Origin: Leucaena leucocephala
Taxonomy: Eukaryota > Streptophyta > Magnoliopsida > Fabales > Fabaceae
NCBI GenBank assembly: GCA_037074615.1
Contig: CM073518.1
Span: 4,278,001 to 4,342,000, forward strand
DNA: 64,000 bases
Direction: 5' to 3'
Made by a program: the position numbers and the translations under genes. The notes beneath the pieces were generated by a model that saw only the letters and a list, made by a program, of their open reading frames with translations, made no database searches and was not told where the DNA came from. Positions 1 through 10,465 of this stretch are shown one piece after another; within the stretch, counting starts at the first letter, position 1, and the number at the start of each line of letters is the position of its first letter.

Positions 1-2515
1 TTATTTGCACAAAATGTGATAAGGTTTCAAATCAATATGAAAATTTGATGGACTTAACAGTTGAAATTCATGGTGATGCTGCCTCCCTGGAGGAATGTTT
101 AGACCAGTTTACTGTCAAGGAGTGGCTTCATGGGGATAATATGTATAAATGTGATGGGTAAGGTTGCCTTCCTTTTGAGAAGATGCCGATGCCTTAAAAT
201 GGTTGGCTATCTTGTCATAAAATGTTTACTTTGTTTCAACCGTTGTTGATGACATCAGCAACATTGAGCCATTCCCCCCTTTGCTTTAAGTTGATAGATG
301 TCTAGATGTTACTGGGGCTATATATTGAATGTAAGAACCACATGAGTATTTCATATGATGGCCATTAGGTGGGTATTTAATCTTTCTGGGGTTTCCTGTG
401 GGAAGGCTAGCCACTCTCTCTTTGTTAACTTAGAATGGGGTCCTCTAAGAGGGAAAAAAGTTGCAGTGAAATGTGAACCATTAATGATTACTGATTGCTG
501 AGACAGTAGTTTTGGGAGGCCTCTAAGAAGAATAACAGTAACACTATATGTTTGAAACTTATCTTGCATCTAAAACTTAAAAACACTACATTCCACTTTC
601 AAATCTCAAAAATGTTTTTTTCTTTGATAGAAGAAGAAATATTTTTGGAGGGAGGAAACGCAAATTACTAAAAAGATGAGGATATTTTCATAAGCAAAGA
701 TGCAAAGAAATAACATAACAAAAGCAAACAACATCAAAATATTATTTTCATTAATTCCTTTCTATATCTGTTTGGAGGCTGCTTTAAAAGAGGCCATGGA
801 CTGAACACCAAAAAGAGGCCTAATAAACAGAAGCATTGGCGAAGATAGTGTAGTTCTTTTATTAAATAACTGAGGTTACTGATGTTATTGGACCTTGAGA
901 CTCTTTGGAACTTAGCACGGTCCTATCGCTTACAAGTCTTGCTGCTTTTTGCAGGTGTAATGACTATGTTAAGGCATGGAAGCGTCTTACAGTGAAAAGT
1001 GCTCCAAATATTCTCACAATTGCCTTGAAAAGATTTCAGGTTTGAGCAATTTGATCTGGGTGTCTTACTAGGTTGTTATTAGGTGCTCTAAATTAGTTAG
1101 AGACCAGTTATTAAGATTTGTGGGACTTAGGGTTTGTCCCCTGTCAACACATGCTTTGCAATGTTTGGATGTATGGGGTTAGTCTTGTGACAATCTTAAT
1201 ATTATGCAAATAGCCAATTACATTATTCTTTTTCTAGAGAAATAAGAGAGTTTGAATATGCTTTGAAGTACTTTTCCCCCATCATTGCCCCCAACCACAA
1301 AATAAGGTTATTATTTACTGTTTTGCATGTGCAGAGTGGGAGATTTGGAAAACTCAACAAGAGAATAACCTTCCCTGAGACTTTAAACCTTAGTCCTTAC
1401 ATGAGTGAAGCAGGAGATGGATCTGATGTCTATAAGCTATATGCTGTTGTAGTTCATCTTGATATGCTGAATGCCTCGTTTTTTGGTCATTATATCTGCT
1501 ACATCAAGGATTTTCGTGGAAATTGGTATAGTATTGATGATTGCAAAGTAAGACTTCTCTGTCTTCCCATGCAACTTCATTCTTTCATCTTTAATCAACA
1601 AATCCAATGCATAACTTTCAGCATCCTCATTTGGTTTGCCATTTTGTCAGGTTGTGAGCGTAGAATTGGAGGAGGTACTTTCTCAGGGAGCATACATGCT
1701 GTTATACAGCAGGTACTGATGTGATTGTGTGTAGGCTAAGGCTCTCTCTCACTTATATTGGGTAAAAAAATTCTCTGATTGAAGCTACAAGTTTTAATTT
1801 GTATTTGGACAGGATCAATGCCCGGCCATCTGGCCTTCAAACTACCGAGTCTCTACGGATGCCAGAAGAGCAAAGAGACGAAGTGGAAGTGAAGCTTGGC
1901 TTAACTGAGCAACCAGAACGCTTCCCAAGTATGGAGACTGTGACTTGCAGTAACAGTTTGAAGGTTTTGCCATCAGATATTAGTCCACATTTGAAGGCTT
2001 TTGGCTCCGATACTGATTCCTTGACTGAAAAGAATTCTATGGATACGGACACAATTGATGTTGAGCCAACTTCTGATTTTGTTAGCGATGCTTCTGGAAG
2101 TGCTGTCGAATCACCGCCTGTGCTTGCTTCTCAAGCTGTCAAAAATTTGGAGAATACAGATATGGTCCAAACAAACCCATGTTCATCTGCCTTGAAAGAG
2201 ACTTCAGGCTGCATGGAAGAGCAAGATGATATTCATACAGGCAATTCTGATCCCTCTCCAGGTTTGCCAAACGGCTTTTCTTGCTTTAGTAAGAATTCTC
2301 GTGTTTTAACGGATCATCGAAACGGGGGAGACGGAGGGTTGGAGGATTTTAAATTCAAGTCAAATTATGGGAATGGATATTCCAGTGCAAGCGAGAATGG
2401 GATCCCAGTTGAGGAAGCTCGTACAAAATTTTCTAGCATTAGTTCAATTCCCACTGAAACATCGTCGGCTAAGATGCATCAGTTGAAGAGAGGATCGCCA
2501 CTGTGCAGTTCTTGA
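1..2515 (+). CDS. UBP16: Ubiquitin carboxyl-terminal hydrolase, UBP16-like (C-terminal part, 5' end outside window)
   Basis: Cysteine protease that removes ubiquitin from proteins. Five exons are visible: 1-157, 955-1039, 1335-1547, 1651-1712 and 1813-2515, all with GT/AG borders and in phase, giving about 405 residues. The visible part starts inside the USP catalytic domain. Two CxxC pairs (ICTKC, YKCDGC) form the zinc-ribbon-like fingers. Then come the core strand (NILTIALKRFQ) and the catalytic-histidine box (FFGHYICYIKDF) with the partner Asp region (WYSIDD). The domain ends at GAYMLLYSR. A Ser/acid-rich, apparently disordered tail of about 230 residues follows, encoded mostly by the last exon. 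The catalytic Cys box and any MYND finger would lie upstream of the window. HLDMLNASFFGHYICY resembles Arabidopsis UBP16 more than UBP15 or UBP17-19. That choice is from memory of the family; membership of the group itself is secure. Confidence 0.88.
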
Positions 2516-3149
2516 GCTGCAAATATGAGGGAATAAATTAACAGTAACGTAGGTATAGTTAAATTTGTTATTTGTTAATATCATCTAATTAACCCATCAT
2601 CGGAAAGAGGTGGTGAGTTGGGAAATTATTTTTATCTGGGGTTTCATTATTTGCAGGAACCTTGGATCCTATTGCAACATTTTTAGATGGACTCTAATTT
2701 GATTATAGTGACAGAATAGAACTCCTTTCTCATATCCCAAACCTGCTGCTTACTCTAATTTTGTAATAAAAAGCTCGTTTCTGTTGCACTGTTTTTGTTA
2801 CCCACCATGTCTCTTGTGATTTGTCTCTTAATTGTACAGGCTTCCCTTCGGTCTTCTTGTTTTTGGTGAAGGCCCCCCTATCTTATTTTAAGTTACATTT
2901 TTTTAGCTCTGGCCTATGTGCAGGATAAAGAAATTGAAAGTTATTATTTTTCTTAACAATTAAAACATGATGAAATGTGTAAAAAATTAAAATTAAAAGA
3001 AATTAAAATAAAACATGGACAAAACTTGAGAGAAGTAGTTCCACTCATAAATTTTTTTAAAAAATTGCAAGATCAGGAATTGGTTCAGTTCTAGTTTGCG
3101 GAATTTCTTTTATCTGAGGATCTGTTATGTGGGAGTTGCTGTATATCAG
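2516..3149. other. UBP16 3' UTR and spacer
   Basis: AT-rich sequence after the UBP16 stop. An AATAAA-like run (taataaaaagc, near 2764) could be the polyadenylation signal. No gene or repeat is evident up to the LINE target duplication. Confidence 0.5.
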
Positions 3150-5084
3150 ATTATCAGCCGCGACATTGCAAGAAAGGATATTTCTCTTGATATAGAAAAG
3201 TATCTGGGTTTTCCAATCATTAGAGGGAGGAAACCTATAGATTCTTTTCAATACATTATTGATAGAGTTAAATCTAAACTCGCAGCTTGGAAGGAGAACA
3301 CCCTTTCAATGGCGGGGAGGATCACATTGGTAAAATCAGTTTTGAGCTCTATACCAGTATATTCAATGCTAGTGGCTAAAATACCAAATTCAATTTGTCA
3401 AGAAGTGAAGAGGTTGCAAAGGAATTTCATATGGGGGAGTAGCTAGAGTTCTCATGGATTCCATCCAATTGGGTGGGATCAAATTGTAAGACCTAAGTTA
3501 TATGGTGGTCTTGGATTAAAAAAATTATCATCCTTTAATCATGCTTATGGAGCAAAAATAGCCTGAGAACTGGTTAATGGGAGTAAAGGCTTATGAGTTG
3601 ATGTGCTTTTGCATAAATAGATGATCAGGAATGAAGATAGTCTTTTAGAGGCAAGGAAAGGAGATTCTGCACTGTGGAAATTTATATCCCATCAGAAAGA
3701 CATTGTTAATTTAGGCACAAGATGTCATATTAGAAATGGACAATTGACGGACTTCTTTAATGATGATTGGTTATTTCCTAATATGAAATTAAAGGATTTA
3801 TGTCTTCGTCCACTAACAAGTGAAGAAGAGAACAGTAAGATTGGGGATTGGACTCATTCAGGGATTTGGGACTTTCAAAGAATTGTTGATCTTCTACCAA
3901 ATAATGTTATTCAGAGACCGATGAGTAAGTTACCACCCATGGAGGATGCAGGTAATGATGTAATGGCATAGAATGCTACGAATGAAGGTTCTTTTATTAT
4001 TAAAAGTGCCTATTTTCTGATTGAATCTCAACCTCCCAATACATATAGTTCTATTTATAGTAATATTTGGAAATAGAAAGGGGAGGAGCGTATTAGGATC
4101 TTCATGTGGATTGCAATCAATAATCGCCTTCCAACTAATGCTTGGAAAAACAAATGGTCTTCAACTAGTGCGTGTTGTCAGTTTTGTGGGAAAGATACAG
4201 AAGATATTTTGCACATTCTCCGTGACTGTGATTATCCTAAACAGTTATGGTTGCGGTTAATTCAGCCTAGGCATTATTCAGCTTTCTTTAGTTCCCATTT
4301 ACAAGATTGGTTTGCTTTAAATTTAAAAAAGGAGTTGGGATTGGATGGTATTAACAGTTGTTGATTAATTTGGGGAGTTTCAATTTGGCAGTTATGAAAA
4401 TGGAGAAACCAAGCGAAATTTGATGAAAATTACTTGAAACCTTGGGACCCGTACTTGGTCATAATGGAAACATTGAGGAATTTTGTGCAGAGTCAAGAAG
4501 AAAGGTTAATTGATGTTGCAATAAGTCAAACTTCTTCTAATTAGAGACCTCTCCTTTTGGATGTCTCAAAGTAAATGTTGATAGAGCTATTATAACTAGC
4601 CATAATAGAGCAGGATGTGGTGGAATAATTAGAGATCATTTAGGAAGTTGGATAGCTGGATTTTCTAGTAAACTGGGCTCTTGCAGCGTCTTTGAAGCAG
4701 AATTGTGGGCTGTGTATAAAGGTTTCAAGCTTGCTTGGGATCTTGGATTTAAGGATGTTATTCTAGAAACTGAGTCAAAGGAGATCGTACAGGTGCTGTC
4801 CAAATTGAAAATTAATGCATGTAGTCTATTACTTTGTCAGATATAGAGGCTACTGGGGCTATCATGAAAGGTCAATATACAGTATATTTTTAGACATCAA
4901 AACAAGCTTACGGATACTATGGCGAAGGAAGGATTATCTACTACGACAATATTACATTCATGTCCTTTAAAGTTAGCATCAATAATTAGAGATAAATATT
5001 TAGGACTTAATCCCCTTTTAAATTAATACTATTTTATTTAGACGTTTGGCCCTTATTTATACTAAAAACCAAATTATCAGCCGC
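3150..5084 (+). mobile_element. 5'-truncated, decayed LINE (non-LTR retrotransposon) with 12-bp target duplication
   Basis: Remnant of a plant L1-type LINE ORF2. In order it shows the end of the reverse transcriptase (YLGFPIIRGR, then LAAWKENTLSMAGRITLVKS; about 3200-3445), a reverse-transcriptase zinc-binding region (NRLPTNAWKNKW, CCQFCGKDTEDILHILRDC; about 4100-4260) and an RNase H domain (GGIIRDHLGSW, FEAELWAVYKGFKLAWDLGF; about 4570-4850). Several stops and frame changes interrupt it, so it is dead. The 3' end (ggcccttatttatactaaaaaccaa) is typical of plant LINE tails. The 12-mer attatcagccgc occurs at 3150-3161 and again at 5073-5084, directly after the A-rich tail. I read it as the target-site duplication, so the inserted DNA is 3162-5072 and begins in mid-RT, as expected of abortive reverse transcription. 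Confidence 0.88.
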
Positions 5085-6230
5085 AAAAAAGGAAGTCAAG
5101 TAATAGTATACCCATTCAGGTGTAAAAAAACAAAAAAGCCGTAGAAACATTTAAATAAATAAATAATTTACAGAAGAAACACGGGGGCGTGACGTGAGCC
5201 ATTCAAATGCATTTTTGAAAAAAAAAATTAAAAAGTTTGAGCAAACTGACATGACACCACAAAATATGAGCTATACAGGATGACTTTAAGCCTGAAGGGT
5301 TGGGTTGACAGTGCTTTTGCTATTCACAACAAAGTATCCTACTCCAATTCCATACAATAATATTTTTCAGAATTTTTTCCATAACATACTCGTATATGCT
5401 TTCTTACAGTTATTTATTGAAACAAAAAACCTAACCTAATTCATTCATAGTTGAATTGTGCATTACATGTATATATTATACCATTCAAGTGTAAAAAGTT
5501 AGGTTAATTAAGGCTCAAATCTTTAGAGGGATTGGTGGGTGAACTAATCCATATGACCATATCAATGTTAGGACAATAGTTCTAACCATAATTACCTAGC
5601 TTCATAAAGGTAATTAACTCTCCGAGTAATTAGAGAAGTGAATTAACGAACACGGACACAGGAAATAAAAGGATTATTCGGATTCGCCATGTATGAAAAG
5701 CTGGGCCGCGTCATGTGCGAAACAGGAAGGAGACTGGGTGGGTTATGGTTATGTGCGTGTGACTTGTGAGCATCATCCACAAAGTGAGCACACGAGGCGG
5801 AGCAAAAAGTAAAAGAAAGAAGAGGAAGGGAGCTTAATTAGCGGCTTTTTCCTCTTCTCCAATATTTTAATCTAATCCGGATTGGTTTATGCTTGGCTTG
5901 TAGATGGGACTTTGGCGGAGCATTGACTTTTAGTTGGTGAAGCTCTCTCTCTGTTGCAGAAGCAAAAGACAAAGATTCCTCAACGAGGAAGAGTTTTTGC
6001 TTTTGCTTTGGGAGGGTCAGCTAACCCACACACACTCACAAATGACAAACCCCTTTGACATAGGCCAGCGACTTTGAAACTCTCTGTTACTTTCTCTTTC
6101 TTTTATGCAGTTTTGCTACGACTAAAGCGATTACATGTGCCAGCACTTGTCTCCTTGGTGTCAAACCCGAATCCAAAGCCCCAATCTTTGAGCGAGTCAA
6201 CCATTTCTCTTCCTCTATATACACACACCC
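5085..6230. other. Spacer and upstream region of the F-box gene
   Basis: No coding sequence recognised. It is A/T-rich to about 5640 and more balanced afterwards. A TATA-like tatatacaca lies near 6217, followed by a strongly pyrimidine-rich stretch, so transcription of the F-box gene probably starts around 6240-6300. This is inference. Confidence 0.4.
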
Positions 6231-6239
6231 GTGTACCCT

Positions 6240-6996
6240 AGAGTCACCCACGAAGTTTCCCACCTCTCTTCCTCCTCCTCCTCCACCTCCACCACCCTTT
6301 CCCTTTTTCCCTTTTTTCCCACCCCTTTTAAATACCACCTCTTCTTTCTTACCATACGTCCCCAGCCCTATTCGTTGACACTCGCTACTTCTCTCAAATC
6401 GGCTGCTTCACTTCCATATCAGGTGCATTTCTCTTGATTTTCTATGCTTGCTTCTGGGTTTTCCTTGTGTAGGTTTTAAACCTTCCGATCAAGTTTTTTA
6501 TTTGTGTGTGTGGGTGGGTGGGTGGTTTACTTTGACTTTACCATTGTAAAATCTGATCCTTCTTTCTGTTAGATGTGGTACGAGGGTGTTTGATTTGACT
6601 GCAATCGGATCCTTTGTAAAATAGGGGTTTGCTTTGTGTGTTTAGTTCCTTGCTGTCTTCTGGTCTCCGATTTCAAGTCTTCTTTGGGGTTTGGGGAGGG
6701 TTAGGAATTTTGTTCGCATCTCAACTCTCAAGCTTAACTGTTTTTGAGGAGTGGACAGTTTCTTTTTCTCCGAGGGTTTTTTTTTCTCCTTTCTGTTCTG
6801 TATCAGTTCCCTAAATCTGCAGTTTTAATCATTTGCCAAGGCTTGATTTTGCCTCGGACAGCATTTTATTTTACTTCACGGCGACTTTCTTTGTTCAATT
6901 GGAAGCATTATTTCACTTCCATTCCCCCCTTATAATCGTTGCAGGGACTTTTAAGGAAGGAAAATTGCTAACGTCTTGGTCACTTCGTTTTTGCAG
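6240..6996 (+). promoter_or_regulatory. Pyrimidine-rich 5' leader with a 5'-UTR intron (F-box gene)
   Basis: Long CT/TCC-rich leader followed by a good donor (atatcag|gtgcat, exon end 6422) and an acceptor ttttgcag at 6996, so the leader probably has an intron 6423-6996. The ATG at 7021 lies 24 bases after the acceptor. Long first introns in plant leaders often raise expression. No transcript data are available. Confidence 0.5.
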
Positions 6997-7020
6997 TTGT
7001 CTCTGGCAAACTTGTTGTCA

Positions 7021-8265
7021 ATGGAACTTAACAATTGGCAAAGTAAAAGGACAAACAGCTTGAAGAGAAAGTCACCAGAAAATGGAGATTGTGTACTCTC
7101 CAACTGCTCTTCCCTAGATGACCTTAATGAAGACCTCTTTGAAAGGGTTCTCTCATGGCTGCCTACTTCTACATTCTTTCGCCTCAGCACTGTGTGCAAA
7201 AGATGGAAATCAGCCGCAGATTCTGCAAGCTTCAAGCTTGCCTGCTCTCAGATTCCTTCTCGGGATCCTTGGTTCTTGATGGTCGCCCCCAATCTCAACC
7301 AATCCATCGTCTTTGACTCTGCTGAAAGCTCTTGGAAAAGACTCAACAATGCTCCTCCTCTGCCGGAAGATTCTAACCAAAGTTGCATGCCAGTGGCTGC
7401 CTCTGGTGGCTTGATTTGTTACCGTGAATCATCTGGAAACTTCATCGTATGCAATCCGGTGACTGGATGTCGCAGGCATCTACCTCCACTGCATTTAGCC
7501 CAACAAAAGCAACAACTTAATGCCGTTGTGATGAGTTCATCTATCTACACCTACAAGATAGTGTTAGTCTTCGGCGAACTTCCATTTCTCTCTTTCATAT
7601 CCTACGACTCAAACACTGGTTGCTGGGAAGATGAGACTGCACTGAGGAGAAAGGGTGATGACAATTGTATGGAATATGATTCAAGCGATGATAATGTTGT
7701 GTACTTCCTAAGTAAGGCTGGAAATGTGGTGGCAAGTAACATGCAGAGAAGCCCTTCGAAGCAATACTCGTCGGTTATTACTAACAAAAACAAAGACGGC
7801 GAGGAGGTAATTTACTTCCTAAGCTCCTCAGGGACAGTAGTAGCTTGCAATTTGACAAGCAAGGGCTTCTTTGAGTATCCAAGGTTGTTGCCTGCATTCT
7901 GTGAGTACTCCATTGATGTTGTGGAGTGTAACGGTGAGATGCTTGTAGTCCTGTTGTCGGAGTTCTTGGAAAGCGCGAGTCTTCGGGTGTGGAAATACGA
8001 AGAGGTCGGGCGGTGCTGGCACCAGATTGCAGCCATGCCTGCAGCAATGTCTCATGAGTGGTATGGTAAGAAGGCAGATATTAACTGCGTGGGGGTGAAT
8101 GATGAGATATTCATATGCTTGAATTCGCCTGAGCTATGCACTTATGTTGTGTGTGATTTGAGGACTAAAGAATGGAATGAATTGCCGAAATGCTGCATTA
8201 AAGGCCAAGTCATGGAGTTCATGTCCGCCTTCTCGTTCGAGCCCCGGATAGAGGCTTCCGTATGA
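7021..8265 (+). CDS. F-box protein with C-terminal kelch/galactose-oxidase-like propeller
   Basis: Probable substrate receptor of an SCF (Skp1-Cullin1-F-box) ubiquitin ligase. The protein is 414 residues in one coding exon. An N-terminal F-box at about residues 31-75 (LDDLNEDLFERVLSWLPTST, then VCKRWKSAADSASF) would bind the SKP1/ASK adaptor. The rest (SRDPWFLMVAP, SGGLICYRESSGNFIVCNPVTG, YKIVLVFGE) has the repeated strands of F-box/kelch proteins, which form a propeller that binds the substrate. The frame is open upstream to 6976 but that part lies in the leader intron, so I take the ATG at 7021. The middle (about residues 215-280) holds two similar segments (YFLSKAGNVVASNMQ and YFLSSSGTVVACNL), possibly a recent internal repeat. 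The substrate is unknown. Confidence 0.85.
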   Translation: MELNNWQSKRTNSLKRKSPENGDCVLSNCSSLDDLNEDLFERVLSWLPTSTFFRLSTVCKRWKSAADSASFKLACSQIPSRDPWFLMVAPNLNQSIVFDSAESSWKRLNNAPPLPEDSNQSCMPVAASGGLICYRESSGNFIVCNPVTGCRRHLPPLHLAQQKQQLNAVVMSSSIYTYKIVLVFGELPFLSFISYDSNTGCWEDETALRRKGDDNCMEYDSSDDNVVYFLSKAGNVVASNMQRSPSKQYSSVITNKNKDGEEVIYFLSSSGTVVACNLTSKGFFEYPRLLPAFCEYSIDVVECNGEMLVVLLSEFLESASLRVWKYEEVGRCWHQIAAMPAAMSHEWYGKKADINCVGVNDEIFICLNSPELCTYVVCDLRTKEWNELPKCCIKGQVMEFMSAFSFEPRIEASV

Positions 8266-9470
8266 CACAGCAAGAGTCTTTTGATTGGAACTATCCCGCT
8301 TTTGTTGTTGTGTTACCTCATTTTTTTTGCCAATTAAGATTGAAGCAAGTAGCTAGCGGAGATTTGTATGAAACTAACCTAGTGACTGATAGGTAACTGA
8401 GATATTTATTGCCATTATCTTCATTGATTGTTACATGTAAGTTGTTTCTGTGATTATTATTGTTAAAATTATTATTAATTATTAATGAATGATGGCCTTG
8501 AGAATTCTTTTTCCTTTATTTTTCTGGGTTTTCTTCCGTGAACAAGTGAAGATGATAGATCCCAATCTTTTCCTTTCATTTCGTTTGGACTGGAACGTTG
8601 ACGCTGGGTCCCCAACTATTGATTAAAATATTTTAAAAATATATATTATATTAATTAGTTTAACTATTTTTTTTAATTTAATTAAATAAATTTTATATTA
8701 AAAATTATACTAGTATCATTCTAATAATATATTGAGTAAAAATAAAGCGTACAGTTCACACGCTAGTATCCTTTTAAATTGACGTGAATTGATCTCCAGG
8801 TTTAATCTTTATTATTGTTTTATTTTGCTTATTTGTATTGAGAATCTCTAATCTTAAAGTGGTGGACATAATTATCAAAAAAAGGGGTAAATTCAGGAAA
8901 GGTCAAAATAATTGACTAATTGCAATAGTAATTATACTTTTTGATAATATGAAATAGTTAAATTAACAATAAGTATGGTATAAATAGATTTTGGGGAGCA
9001 GTCCGAATAGATTGAGCTTGGGATTTTATGGATAATTTGTGCCAATTGGATTATCTATTGATCCATTTCATAATTTAACATAATGTTAATTATTAGTCTT
9101 TAATTTTTTTAAGATTTATAAGAATTTTAATTTTTATCTTTTAAATTTTAAATAATGAGTTTTTGTCATTTAAGAACAAAATTATTTATATTTTATTAAA
9201 TTATAAAGATAAATATTTTAGATAAAAAAATTTAAAAAAAAATAAAATTTAAAATTTGAGGGACTAAAATTAAAATAAAAATAAAATTAAAAAAAAAATT
9301 ATATTCACCTTTAATTATTCGATTCATACCTTTGATACAGCAGGATCTTTTCACACAAGTTATATCGATGAATTGGAGCTGTATTCCATGACCCATAAAC
9401 TTCATCTCCGAGTTTATTAAGATGAAGAAGGATCGCCTATCATTTATAAATAAGAAACAGAGGCACTAAA
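8266..9470. other. AT-rich spacer
   Basis: Holds the F-box 3' UTR (possible poly(A) region around 8460-8500), then very AT-rich DNA with no coding signal. About 9070-9300 is dominated by T/A runs and could be old transposon debris. Confidence 0.5.
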
Positions 9471-9655
9471 CGGGGTTAGTCCGAGTGGTAAGCGGCTCGA
9501 TATCGCTCAAGCGAGGTCTCGAGTTCGAGCCTTGACGTACGCAAAAAATTCCCGTTAGGAGATTCATCCACTATAGCCAGGTGAGCGACGCGGGTCGGAT
9601 CCGGATGTAGTCGGGGCAAAAATCCGGTGAACCGGGTGGGAAAAAAAAACAAAGA
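9471..9655 (+). mobile_element. tRNA-derived SINE, copy 1
   Basis: Begins with a tRNA-like head. The A-box-like tagtccgagtgg is at 9477-9488, and the B-box-like gagttcgagcc at about 9521-9531. A body of about 120 bp follows (ccaggtgagcgacgcgg, tccggtgaaccgggtggg), then an A-rich tail at 9641-9650. The same head and body recur twice, inverted, at 22285-22655. Flanks agaaacagaggc (5') and agaaagacaggc (3') may be a worn target duplication. It looks like a false tRNA gene but lacks an acceptor stem and anticodon arm. Confidence 0.85.
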
Positions 9656-9749
9656 AAGAAAGACAGGCCTAATATCAAGGTTATTTGAAAAATGGAAAAT
9701 AAAATAAGAGGCCAAGCAAATAGCCAAATACGAGAAGCCAAATATACTA

Positions 9750-10425
9750 TATTTTAGGATAAAGTTAAATTTAGTATTTTAAATTAATTTTAAAAAATAA
9801 TTAGTATTTTAAAATATTTAAAGATATAATTAGCACCCGAACTAATTTTAAAAGTATAGTTAGTACCATAAAATATTTAATAATATAATAAGCATCACAA
9901 CCTAATTTTAGAAGGATAATTAACAACATAAAATATTTAAAATAGTATAATTTTATCTATTTATTAATAAAAATATTAACTTTCGTTTAATATATTTTAT
10001 ATATATTTTTTATTTCGACACATTATTATTTAAAAAATCACATGTGTAATATTATTTTAATAAATTGTACTAAATAAACTATAAAACTTTGTAATCTTTA
10101 CGTATAAATTATATATAATATTAATTTTAAAATTTATTTAATATTTTTATTTAAATAATAATTTTTTAAATAATAATATATCAAAATAAAATTCATGTGA
10201 TATAGATGGAAGAAAAATTTATGTTTATGTAATAAAAAGACATAATTATATTAATTTAAATATTTTAAAGTGTTAGTCATATTAATTCAAAATATTAATT
10301 ATATTTTAAATATTTTAAGATACTAATTATATTTTTAAAATTAATTCATATACTAATTGTATATTTAGATAATTTAAGAAATTAATTATTTTTTTAAAAT
10401 TAATTTGGGGTGTGATGCCTTTATC
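9750..10425. repeat. AT-rich imperfect palindrome (possible MITE)
   Basis: The two ends are approximate reverse complements built from the motifs ttagtattttaaatt, aattagtattttaaaat and tatttaaagatataatta. The right arm (about 10230-10420) reads the same on the other strand. The total is about 670 bp. No clean target duplication was found, so it may also be just diverged AT-rich repeat DNA. Confidence 0.45.
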
Positions 10426-10465
10426 GTATATTTTATTGGATATTTTGAGTGTATTTTAGAAGATA

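Noticed and set aside
6976..7020. Earlier start for the F-box protein
   Set aside because: This stretch spans the end of the leader intron (acceptor at 6996).
9471..9535. A tRNA gene
   Set aside because: A and B boxes are present, but there is no acceptor-stem pairing or anticodon arm, and the same head is repeated with a common body and A tail, so it is a SINE.
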